Part shown: piece by piece, positions 1 to 6,475 of the stretch
Layout of the letters: each line of letters starts with the position of its first letter
Position numbering within the stretch: position 1 is the stretch's first letter
Assembly: GCA_023260495.1 (NCBI GenBank)
Contig: JALQVB010000003.1
Location: 1-12,469 of the forward strand
Direction: 5' to 3'
DNA from: Aquiluna sp.
GTDB lineage: Bacteria > Actinomycetota > Actinomycetes > Actinomycetales > Microbacteriaceae
Length of the DNA stretch: 12,469 nt
Notes under the pieces: model-generated
Databases searched by the model: none
What the model saw: the letters and a program-made list of their open reading frames with translations, nothing else
Told to the model about the DNA's origin: nothing
Made by a program: the position numbers and the translations under genes

Positions 1-297
1 CGGCAGTGCCAACAACCACTGGCCTGGCCCGCCAAGCCGCTTCAAAACAGCATCCCCCGAGACCTTCAGGGCCGCCGGGCTGAGTTCAATTCGCTTCGGA
101 GTTCCGGTTGAGCCAGAGCTTTCCACCACCAGTCCGACCGTATCGGAGACCTCTTCGGGAAGACCCTGAACCTCGGGCCTAACCCCATTCACCTCGCTCG
201 GGGTTATGAACCCTGCGACCTTACCCTCCAGCACATCAAGCATGAGGTTGAGTGCGCCAAAAGTGTCATTGGCCGGAACTGAGACGAGTTTCTTCAT
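1..297 (-). CDS. menE: o-succinylbenzoate-CoA ligase MenE, N-terminal part (cut by window edge)
   Basis: Only the first 99 codons are present; the frame stays open to base 1. MenE activates o-succinylbenzoate with ATP and CoA, the step before MenB in menaquinone synthesis, in the cytoplasm. The visible part holds the adenylate-forming (ANL) family P-loop SSGSTGTPK at residues 60-68, followed by RIELSP. The P-loop lies unusually near the N terminus, which matches the short MenE type I know from actinobacteria, as opposed to longer acyl-CoA ligases. The ATG directly abuts the TAG stop of menB (TAGATG, no gap) and has no clear Shine-Dalgarno sequence, so translation probably depends on termination-reinitiation from menB. 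Another small ANL ligase is possible from sequence alone, but adjacency to menB and menC makes MenE the likely identity. Confidence 0.88.
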   Translation of the reverse strand, partial: MKKLVSVPANDTFGALNLMLDVLEGKVAGFITPSEVNGVRPEVQGLPEEVSDTVGLVVESSGSTGTPKRIELSPAALKVSGDAVLKRLGGPGQWLLALP

Positions 298-1182
298 CTA
301 GAAATGCCAGGGGTAGCCGGTCCAGTCGGGATCGCGCTTTTGCAAGAAGGAGTCGCGTCCCTCCTTGGCCTCATCACTGCCGTAGGCCAACCTGGTTGCC
401 TCTCCAGCAAAGAGTTGTTGACCAACCATGCCGTCGTCGACGGCATTGAAGGCATACTTCAGCATTCGTATGGCAGTTGGTGACTTTGCAAGGATTTGCT
501 CTGCCATCTCAAGGCCCGCCCTCTCCAGTTCGGCGTGCGGAACGACTCTGTTCACCACACCCATATCCAGTGCGCGCTGAGCATCGTATGGCTGGCCTAG
601 GAAGAAGATTTCCCTAGCGAACTTCTGCCCGGTCTGCCTAGCGAGCAGCGCCGATCCGTAACCTGCGTCAAAAGAGCCAACGTCAGCATCAGTTTGCTTG
701 AACATGGCGTGCTCACTGGATGCAATCGAGAGATCGCAGACCACGTTTAGCGAGTGGCCACCACCGGCAGTCCAACCAGAAACCAGCGCGATGACGACTT
801 TGGGCATGAATCTGATTAGCCGCTGCACTTCTAGGATGTGCAGTCGGCCAGCGCCACCCGGTTCGTATTGGTAACCGCTCTCGCCACGAACCCTTTGGTC
901 GCCCCCAGAGCAGAAAGCCCAGACACCGTCCTTTGGTGAGGGACCGTTGCCGGTGAGAAGCACTACCCCGACATCGCTCTGCATGCGGGCGTGGTCAAGC
1001 GCTCGATAGAGTTCATCAACTGTCTGTGGCCGGAAGGCATTTCTCACCTCGGGGCGAGAGAACCCAATGCGCACCACTCCCAAAGTGTTGTGGCGGTGAT
1101 AGCTGATGTCGTTGAGATCTGCAAAGCCGGCCACCTCAGACCAGACTGAGGCATCAAATGGAGCACTCGGGACAAAATTCAT
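298..1182 (-). CDS. menB: 1,4-dihydroxy-2-naphthoyl-CoA synthase MenB
   Basis: A 294-residue crotonase-fold enzyme that closes the naphthoquinone ring of o-succinylbenzoyl-CoA in menaquinone synthesis. Oxyanion-hole segments are visible as FCSGGDQ (90-96) and GWTAGGGHSL (136-145). The MenB active-site stretch QTDADVGSFDAGYGS spans 163-177, and the C-terminal signature DPDWTGYPWHF ends the protein. Asp165 in QTD occupies the place of the acidic residue of mycobacterial MenB; E. coli-type enzymes have Gly there and bind bicarbonate instead (family knowledge). Length is normal. The ATG at 1182 has GGAG only 1 nt upstream, too close for a ribosome site. A TANNNT box lies exactly 6 nt upstream, so the mRNA is probably leaderless. 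It is followed by menE without a gap and diverges from menC. Confidence 0.96.
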   Translation of the reverse strand: MNFVPSAPFDASVWSEVAGFADLNDISYHRHNTLGVVRIGFSRPEVRNAFRPQTVDELYRALDHARMQSDVGVVLLTGNGPSPKDGVWAFCSGGDQRVRGESGYQYEPGGAGRLHILEVQRLIRFMPKVVIALVSGWTAGGGHSLNVVCDLSIASSEHAMFKQTDADVGSFDAGYGSALLARQTGQKFAREIFFLGQPYDAQRALDMGVVNRVVPHAELERAGLEMAEQILAKSPTAIRMLKYAFNAVDDGMVGQQLFAGEATRLAYGSDEAKEGRDSFLQKRDPDWTGYPWHF

Positions 1183-1194
1183 ACTCCTAGACTA
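1183..1194 (-). promoter_or_regulatory. menB promoter -10 box (TAGTCT), leaderless start
   Basis: On the minus strand TAGTCT occupies 1194-1189 and is followed by 6 nt and then the menB ATG. This fits the actinobacterial -10 consensus TANNNT with transcription starting at the A of the start codon. It overlaps the menC -10 box on the other strand in five of six bases. No convincing -35 box is visible. Confidence 0.55.
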
Positions 1195-1199
1195 ATCAA
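1188..1199 (+). promoter_or_regulatory. menC promoter -10 box (TAGACT), leaderless start
   Basis: TAGACT at 1188-1193 is followed by 6 nt and the menC ATG at 1200. No Shine-Dalgarno sequence precedes this ATG, which supports a leaderless transcript. The heptamer TAGACTA (1188-1194) supplies a TANNNT box to each strand, which places the two predicted transcription starts (1182 and 1200) 18 bases apart. Confidence 0.55.
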
Positions 1200-2174
1200 A
1201 TGGCGCAGGAGCAATTCACCGATGTAGCGGTTATTGCCCTGCCCCTGAAAACCAAATTCCGTGGATTGCGAACGCGTGAATTGGTAATTTTCCGGGGCCG
1301 CGAGCGCTGGGCTGAGTTTTCCCCATTCGTTGAATACCCAGACACCGAGGCGAAAACCTGGCTGCAGGCCGCGCTGAGCTGGGCCAATGAGCCATTGCCG
1401 AAGCTGGAGCGCAGCGCAATCAGGGTCAATGCCACCCTCCCAGCCGTTGGCCCCGAGCAAGTTCCCCAGCTGCTGGCAAACTTCGGCAGGTTTGGCTCGG
1501 TGAAGATTAAGGTTGCCGAGGCTGGGCAAGATCTGGCTCAAGATTTGGTGCGCATCAGATGCGTTCGGGAAATCTACCCGGAGGTGAAGATCCGCATCGA
1601 TGCCAACGGCGGCTACTCAGTTGCGGATGCCATGCGGCTTGCTCACGCCTTGGGCGATAGCGAGCTTGAATACATGGAGCAACCGGTCGCAACTATCGGC
1701 GAATTAGTGGGGCTCAGAGGCGAGCTAAGCAAGGCGGGTCTCGCAATCAAGATTGCCGCCGATGAATCCATCAGGAAAGCTGAGGATCCGCTGTTGGTGG
1801 CGAGGGAAGGTGCCGCCGACATCGCCGTGCTAAAGGTTCAGCCGCTGGGCGGAATTAAAAGGGCTTTAGAAATTGCGGCAAGCTCTGGCCTGGAGATAGT
1901 CGTCTCGAGCGCCCTAGAGAGTTCCATCGGACTGTCTCAGGGCCTTCATCTAGCGGGCGCTTTGCCACAGCTGAATTACGACTGTGGCCTTGCCACTGCA
2001 AAACTGCTGGTAGCCGATGTCACTGACGTGCCGCTCATGGCCCACGATGGAGTCATGGCAATTCGCGAACTGGAACCATCCGCGGAGCTCGTCGAGAAAT
2101 ACCGCGCCAGCGGTGAGCGCGAAGCCTGGTGGAAGGCCAGGTTGCAGCGCTGTCTTGAGCTTTTAGAGTCCTGA
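1200..2174 (+). CDS. menC: o-succinylbenzoate synthase MenC
   Basis: A 324-residue enolase-superfamily enzyme that dehydrates SHCHC to o-succinylbenzoate, upstream of MenE and MenB in menaquinone synthesis. The catalytic set is complete by eye: the KxK pair K102/K104 (VKIKV), metal ligands D134 (RIDANGG), E160 (YMEQPV) and D188 (IAADES), and the second lysine K212 (VLKVQPLGG). The length fits the short actinobacterial MenC, and the acidic and lysine positions match those I recall for the mycobacterial enzyme. The dipeptide epimerase and muconate cycloisomerase families share this scaffold, but divergence from menB and menE settles the call. The ATG start has no ribosome site and is probably leaderless. 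The 3' end overlaps the convergent ccsB by 12 bp. Confidence 0.93.
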   Translation: MAQEQFTDVAVIALPLKTKFRGLRTRELVIFRGRERWAEFSPFVEYPDTEAKTWLQAALSWANEPLPKLERSAIRVNATLPAVGPEQVPQLLANFGRFGSVKIKVAEAGQDLAQDLVRIRCVREIYPEVKIRIDANGGYSVADAMRLAHALGDSELEYMEQPVATIGELVGLRGELSKAGLAIKIAADESIRKAEDPLLVAREGAADIAVLKVQPLGGIKRALEIAASSGLEIVVSSALESSIGLSQGLHLAGALPQLNYDCGLATAKLLVADVTDVPLMAHDGVMAIRELEPSAELVEKYRASGEREAWWKARLQRCLELLES

Positions 2175-3023
2175 GTAGACGTGCAGACCCTTGAAGAAAA
2201 GGTTCACCACGACGAAGTTGAAGATCACTGCGCTAAAGCCGATAAGTCCGAGCCAGGCTGCCCTGCGACCGTTCCAGCCCCTGGTTGCCATGGCGTGCAG
2301 ATAGCCGGCGTAGAGAACCCAGATGATGAAGGTCCAAACCTCCTTGGTGTCCCAGCCCCAGTAGCGGTGCCAGGCACGCTCTGCCCAAATTGCGCCAGCT
2401 ATCAGGGTGAAGCTCCAAGAGACGAAACCGACCATGTTGAACCGGTAAGCAATACGTTCCATGACCTTGAGCTCAGGGAACCGGTCCATTAGCGCCTTGC
2501 CCCAGCCAGCCGACTTGACCAAATAGGCGATGTGGAAACCAGCGGCCACGGCGAAGAAGCCAACGGCCAAGATTGCCACCATCACGTGGATCACCAGCCA
2601 GTAACTTTGCAGCGCTGGCATCAGCGTCTTCACCTCGACATAGAAGAGGCTGACCGCTGCAAAGAGAGTGACGAGGGTGAAGCCCGTGACAAAAGTGGCA
2701 ACGTAGCGCACATCGCGCACCTTCAGCGACACCAGGTAGACGGTGAGGATGGTTAGCGCTCCTGTTATGGAGAACTCATACATGTTGGCCCAGGGCACCC
2801 GGTTCGCAGCAATTCCGCGGAGCACCACTCCGACACCCAGCACAAGGGTGGCAAAGCCAAGCACCCAGAAGCCGAACTTTTCAAATCGAGACTCGGTTGA
2901 GTCATCTTTTAGCTTGGCTAGCTGAAAGGCAAAGAGCAACAGTGCAACGGCCAATAGGCCCATGGCAGCAGAAACAAACAGTAGGGACACCTGCGACAGC
3001 GGTTCGTTCAGAACAACGTTCAA
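2163..3023 (-). CDS. ccsB: System II cytochrome c biogenesis protein CcsB (CcsA/ResC family), haem handling
   Basis: A 286-residue multi-pass membrane protein (about eight hydrophobic segments) with the haem-binding WWD-type signature YWGWDTKEVW at 221-230. Flanking candidate haem-ligand histidines are H146 (VIHV), H243 (YLHAM) and H281 in the C-terminal GLHVYSGL, which corresponds to the conserved LHSY of the family. With ResB it forms the System II haem lyase that exports haem and attaches it to CxxCH apocytochromes on the outer face of the membrane. The start is TTG at 3023, whose last two bases open the TGA stop of resB (TTGA overlap). AGAGG lies 7 nt upstream (3035-3031), which supports this start. 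It is the last gene of the operon and overlaps menC tail to tail. Names CcsA, CcsB and ResC are used interchangeably across phyla. Confidence 0.93.
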   Translation of the reverse strand: MNVVLNEPLSQVSLLFVSAAMGLLAVALLLFAFQLAKLKDDSTESRFEKFGFWVLGFATLVLGVGVVLRGIAANRVPWANMYEFSITGALTILTVYLVSLKVRDVRYVATFVTGFTLVTLFAAVSLFYVEVKTLMPALQSYWLVIHVMVAILAVGFFAVAAGFHIAYLVKSAGWGKALMDRFPELKVMERIAYRFNMVGFVSWSFTLIAGAIWAERAWHRYWGWDTKEVWTFIIWVLYAGYLHAMATRGWNGRRAAWLGLIGFSAVIFNFVVVNLFFKGLHVYSGL

Positions 3024-4522
3024 ACGCGAGCCTCTTTTTCTATCTCGTCTTTGATTTCACTGAGCACACTCTCCAGCTGCTCGTCATCGCCGCGAGCCAA
3101 AGCGGCATACTCAATTTTCTCACCTCGAACCCGCACCCAGACGCGTCTGCGGCGAATTGATAGCGAGAACACAATGGCAATAAGTGCAATAGCTGCAAAT
3201 AGCAGTACCCAGAAACCACCCGGATTCCAAGCAACATCAACAGATGCAAAACGTAAGACGCCGTCAAAAGTGACCCGGCCGATTCCCCCAGGTAGATCTG
3301 CACTCTCTCCCGGACGAAGCTCAACTGGAGGATTCGGGCCCGTGCGGCTTGCCACCACCTCCAGCTGACTAGTGTCCAGGGCATACACGTTGCGCGGAAT
3401 GCCGGAATCCAGCCCGAGATCACCGGTATAGACGTTCAGGGTCAACAACGGATCAATCGGATCAGGATAGATCGAGGTGTATGCCCCGGTGTCTAGCTCA
3501 GCGACAGTTGGATAAAAGAACGAAATCATTCCAATTTGCTCTGGTAGCGCATCCGGGACCTTGATAACGCCGAGTGAGGTCATGTTGGAATCCTGGGGCA
3601 GGTAAACCACCGGGCCAGAAAATGCCACCGCACCGGTGCCGTCGGTCACTGTGATAACCGGAGCAAAGCCGTTACCGGTGAGATAGACATTCGCTCCCGG
3701 TGCCGCCAGTGGGTGGTTCACTCGGAACTCTTGCGAGGTCGCTCCGCTGCCATCATCAAGCGTGGCACTTGCCACAAAATCGATTGGTTGGCCGAGGTTG
3801 GCTGGGTTTCTCAGGTCGTAGATAACTGCAAAGTCGTCTAGCTTCAGGCTGAATGGAACCAGCTCCCTCTCGTTGAAAAACGGACCCGGTGAGAACGAGT
3901 CGTAGCTAGCTAGGTTGTTCACAAACGTGTCACCCTCGACCAAAACTCTTTGACCTGAGAAGCTGAGGCCGCCGCCAACCCCAACCGCAATCAAAACTGC
4001 GACCAGCGAGAAGTGGAAAACCAAGTTGCCGGTTTCCTTGGCATAGCCTTTCTCGGCCGAGACAGAGTCACCCTGAATTTCCGCTCGGAAGCCATTTTGC
4101 TTGAGCACCTTGCGAACCTTTTCCAAATCCAGCGCTCCGGTGGATTCGAAATAGGCAGACATGCGCTTGAGATTTTCCGGTGTCTGCACTGGTCCTCGAC
4201 GCAGCGCGGTTAGGTGCACTCGCAATCTGGGAAGGACGCAGCCCACCAGAGACACAAAGAGCAAGATGTAGATGGCCGAGAACCACACCGAGGTGTAGAC
4301 ATCGAACAGCTGAAGGGCATCTAAGAATGCCGCGAGCTCGGGTCGCTCGTCGTAGTAAACCCGCACACCATTGGGATCAGCGCTGCGCTGCGGATAGAGC
4401 GAGCCCGGCACAGCGGCTAAAGCCAGAAGCAAAAGCAAGAACAGAGCGGTGCGCATCGAGGTGAGCTGGCGCCAGAACCAGCGCGGCCAGAACATAAGGC
4501 TAGAGCGGAAGGATGATTCCAC
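3020..4522 (-). CDS. resB: System II cytochrome c biogenesis protein ResB (Ccs1)
   Basis: A 500-residue partner of CcsB in the haem lyase. Layout: TM1 about 24-43, TM2 about 79-99, TM3 about 166-187 with H170 in the FHFSL stretch, a large extracytoplasmic domain about 190-435, TM4 about 437-455, then an Arg-rich, cytoplasmic, coiled-coil-like tail rich in Glu and Lys. This matches the usual ResB topology (family knowledge). The chosen start is GTG at 4522, because a near-perfect AGGAGGTGA ribosome site sits just upstream (core 4534-4529, 6 nt spacing). An ATG at 4495, just after the ccdA stop, has no ribosome site. The gene therefore begins 23 bp inside ccdA, and its TGA overlaps the TTG of ccsB, indicating translational coupling. 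Confidence 0.93.
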   Translation of the reverse strand: MESSFRSSLMFWPRWFWRQLTSMRTALFLLLLLALAAVPGSLYPQRSADPNGVRVYYDERPELAAFLDALQLFDVYTSVWFSAIYILLFVSLVGCVLPRLRVHLTALRRGPVQTPENLKRMSAYFESTGALDLEKVRKVLKQNGFRAEIQGDSVSAEKGYAKETGNLVFHFSLVAVLIAVGVGGGLSFSGQRVLVEGDTFVNNLASYDSFSPGPFFNERELVPFSLKLDDFAVIYDLRNPANLGQPIDFVASATLDDGSGATSQEFRVNHPLAAPGANVYLTGNGFAPVITVTDGTGAVAFSGPVVYLPQDSNMTSLGVIKVPDALPEQIGMISFFYPTVAELDTGAYTSIYPDPIDPLLTLNVYTGDLGLDSGIPRNVYALDTSQLEVVASRTGPNPPVELRPGESADLPGGIGRVTFDGVLRFASVDVAWNPGGFWVLLFAAIALIAIVFSLSIRRRRVWVRVRGEKIEYAALARGDDEQLESVLSEIKDEIEKEARV

Positions 4523-5216
4523 TGTTCACCTCCTGCAACCAGTTGTTGAACTGCAACCAAAGACCACTCATCATCAACAGTCCCAACAGCACAAGTAGCG
4601 AACCGCCAAAGATGTTGATGGTCCGGATGTTCTGCTTCACAAAGCCAACGGTCCTAGCCGCCCAACCAAAACCCGCCGCTATCAACAGAAACGGGATGCC
4701 GATTCCAAGTGAATAGGCGACCGCCAGTACTCCACCCCGGATTGGATCGCCCGAACCGCTGGCAAGCACCAGCACGGCAGAGAGCGTCGGGCCAATGCAA
4801 GGTGTCCAGCCAAGCGCAAAGACCAACCCAAGAAGCGGTGCCCCGGCAAGTCCAACCTTGGGGCTCACCGGCAGCTTTATTGTGCGCTGCAAAAAACCAA
4901 ACTGCCCCATCATGGCAAGGCCAAACAGGGCAACCAGCGCACCCAGGATGAGCTGCACCCAATACTCGCGGGTGAGAAACACTAGGGAGGCAGAGCCAGC
5001 TAGAACTCCCAGCAAAACAAAGACCGTGGTGAAGCCGATTACAAATAGCAGCGTTCCAAGCACAGCGCGACTTTTGACGTTTGCCGAGACGTAGCCGAGA
5101 TAGCCGGGCACCAAAGGCAGCACACAGGGGCTGACAAACGTCACTATTCCGGCGAGCAGGGCAATGGGAATCGCAACCAGCATCGAGCCGGAAAGAATTA
5201 GGTCCCCGGGATTCAC
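4500..5216 (-). CDS. ccdA: CcdA-type thiol:disulfide electron carrier
   Basis: A 238-residue, roughly six-TM protein of the DsbD/CcdA family that moves reducing equivalents across the membrane from cytoplasmic thioredoxin to an extracytoplasmic thioredoxin-like protein. The two redox cysteines sit in the hallmark contexts VSPCVLPLVPGYLGY (C31) and GWTPCIGPTLSAV (C140). The first residues have no cleavable signal. The start is GTG at 5216, which shares bases with the TGA of the upstream thioredoxin gene (GTGA overlap). There is no obvious Shine-Dalgarno sequence, so coupling is likely. An in-frame ATG 11 codons later (5183) is an alternative but also lacks a ribosome site. Position between a TlpA-like gene and resB shows it keeps apocytochrome CxxCH cysteines reduced for haem attachment. 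Confidence 0.94.
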   Translation of the reverse strand: MNPGDLILSGSMLVAIPIALLAGIVTFVSPCVLPLVPGYLGYVSANVKSRAVLGTLLFVIGFTTVFVLLGVLAGSASLVFLTREYWVQLILGALVALFGLAMMGQFGFLQRTIKLPVSPKVGLAGAPLLGLVFALGWTPCIGPTLSAVLVLASGSGDPIRGGVLAVAYSLGIGIPFLLIAAGFGWAARTVGFVKQNIRTINIFGGSLLVLLGLLMMSGLWLQFNNWLQEVNSGIILPL

Positions 5217-5788
5217 TCCGACACCACTGTCTGAATCAGAGTGCGCAAAATGGACTTATCGATCCGACCCAGCACACGGGCCGAAACCCGACCCTCGCGA
5301 TCAATCACGATTGTGGTTGGGACCGCCTGAGGCGAAACAACACCGGAGAATGCGAGCGAGACCGAGCCTGACTGCGCATCCATTACCGAGGGGAAGTTGA
5401 TGCCAAATCTGCGGTCAAACGCGAGCGCCGTCTCTGCGGTGTCGCGCACATTAACCCCAATGAACTGCACTCCCTGGTCGGCAAACTCCTCGCTCAGCGC
5501 GGCAAGATCAGGTGCCTCCGCCCGGCAAGGGGCGCAGGCGGCATACCACCAGTTCATCACAACGACTTGGCCCTCGAGCGCCGAGGAGTCGAGCAGTCCG
5601 CCACTCTCGGTGACACCGGACCAGCTGTCGAAGCCTGGCCTGGCATCGCTTGCATATTCGGTCACTGTGCCATCGCCAGCGATGTAGTTTTTGTTGTCCC
5701 CAGCACGGAATTGATCGGCCAGCGGATCGGAGCTGCAGCCAGCGAGAACAAGCGGAAGAAGTAAAGCTAGAGCTGCCAGCCGCTTCAT
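5213..5788 (-). CDS. TlpA/ResA-like thioredoxin lipoprotein
   Basis: A 191-residue extracytoplasmic thiol-disulfide oxidoreductase. A lipoprotein signal with lipobox LAGC puts the acylated Cys at residue 18. A short spacer is followed by a TlpA/AhpC-TSA-like thioredoxin domain from about 70. The active site WWYAACAPCRAEAP gives a CAPC redox pair, C85 and C88, with an alanine before the first cysteine. The cis-Pro loop is visible as QAVPTTIVIDREG. Family role: it accepts electrons from CcdA and reduces apocytochrome c cysteines, like Bacillus ResA, although here it is anchored by lipid and not by a TM helix. The ATG at 5788 shares bases with the TGA of the upstream phosphatase-like gene, and GGAG lies within 12 nt upstream. 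Operon position supports a specific role in cytochrome maturation. Confidence 0.92.
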   Translation of the reverse strand: MKRLAALALLLPLVLAGCSSDPLADQFRAGDNKNYIAGDGTVTEYASDARPGFDSWSGVTESGGLLDSSALEGQVVVMNWWYAACAPCRAEAPDLAALSEEFADQGVQFIGVNVRDTAETALAFDRRFGINFPSVMDAQSGSVSLAFSGVVSPQAVPTTIVIDREGRVSARVLGRIDKSILRTLIQTVVSE

Positions 5789-6408
5789 TCCTGCTCCAAG
5801 ACCGCGATGCCTGGCTCGCGGTAGTCAACTGGCACCAACTTGCCATCCTTGACCTCAAACGAGGTAATCGAGGACAGCGAGCAGCGGCGGCTTCTGGGGT
5901 CGTGAGGAAGCTTTAGTCCACTTGCGGATAGGTAAGTCATCCAGATTGGAAGCTGATGTGACACAAACACCACGTCGCCGCCCGGGGCAGCGCGCCAACC
6001 CTCCAATGCGGCCTCCGTCATGCGGTTTGCAATGTCCTTGTAGGCCTCTCCCCAAGAGGGTCGACTTGGGTTGTAAAGGTGAATTGCCAGCGATGGCTTG
6101 CGCAAGATTCCCTTGATTCCCATGGGGTGACCGGCGAGCTTATTGCCTGATTCAATGATCCGCTCATCGAGCATCGGCACCAGTCCAAACGCTTCGCTGA
6201 TTGGCGCCGCCGACTGCTGGGTGCGCTCCAATGGCGATGCATATAGGGCCGATGGTTCGATTGCCATGCGCCCAAGTTCTTCGGCGGCAGCCTTGGCCAT
6301 TTTCTGGCCGCGCTCGCTCAGCGGAAAGCCGTCAAGGCGTTCGTAGAGGATGCCATTTGGATTGAAAACCTCGCCGTGGCGCACGAAGTGAAGGCGTGAG
6401 GCGGGCAT
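5785..6408 (-). CDS. Histidine phosphatase (phosphoglycerate mutase-like) protein heading the cytochrome c operon
   Basis: A 207-residue cytoplasmic protein of the branch-1 histidine phosphatase superfamily. It has the phospho-acceptor motif RHGE (R10, H11, G12, E13), the second arginine in SPLERT (R62), a candidate acid E86 (IIESG) and the second catalytic His in VFVSHQLP (H151). All core residues for phosphatase chemistry appear intact, so it should be an active enzyme, but the substrate is unknown. It has no features of true glycolytic mutase beyond the fold. The same gene order, PGM-like, thioredoxin-like, ccdA, resB, ccsB, occurs in Mycobacterium (Rv0525-Rv0529, from memory), so the linkage is conserved across actinobacteria even though no role in cytochrome maturation is established to my knowledge. 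The ATG follows a TANNNT box by 6 nt, so the operon mRNA is probably leaderless. Confidence 0.88.
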   Translation of the reverse strand: MPASRLHFVRHGEVFNPNGILYERLDGFPLSERGQKMAKAAAEELGRMAIEPSALYASPLERTQQSAAPISEAFGLVPMLDERIIESGNKLAGHPMGIKGILRKPSLAIHLYNPSRPSWGEAYKDIANRMTEAALEGWRAAPGGDVVFVSHQLPIWMTYLSASGLKLPHDPRSRRCSLSSITSFEVKDGKLVPVDYREPGIAVLEQE

Positions 6409-6420
6409 GAGAAAAGTTTA
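6409..6420 (-). promoter_or_regulatory. Cytochrome c operon promoter -10 box (TAAACT), leaderless start
   Basis: TAAACT on the minus strand at 6420-6415 stands 6 nt before the ATG of the phosphatase-like gene, and no ribosome site lies between. This predicts a transcript starting at the A of the ATG that serves the whole five-gene operon. The box forms a perfect 6-bp inverted repeat with the proposed aspS -10 box at 6428-6433. No clear -35 box is seen. Confidence 0.55.
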
Positions 6421-6427
6421 CCTTCGC

Positions 6428-6475
6428 TAAACTGAACAACTAGTCGCTTCCAGCTAATTCGCAGAGGTCCCAATA
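6428..6475 (+). promoter_or_regulatory. aspS promoter -10 box, short leader and ribosome site
   Basis: TAAACT at 6428-6433 is the best -10 candidate and predicts a transcript starting near 6440, giving a leader of about 36 nt. AGAGG at 6463-6467 lies 8 nt before the aspS ATG. TAATTC at 6452-6457 is a second, weaker -10 candidate. Unlike most unit-leading genes here, aspS appears to have a conventional leader with a Shine-Dalgarno sequence. Confidence 0.4.

Noticed and set aside
1184..1187. GGAG before menB as a Shine-Dalgarno site
   Set aside because: Only 1 nt separates it from the ATG, too close for ribosome positioning; the -10 box spacing suggests a leaderless message.
1179..1541. Open minus-strand frame of 120 codons at the start of menC
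   Set aside because: It is antisense to menC, whose catalytic residues are all present, and shows no family motifs.
2181..2925. Several plus-strand frames opposite ccsB
   Set aside because: They encode His-, Glu- and Arg-rich composition typical of antisense to hydrophobic membrane genes, with no motifs.
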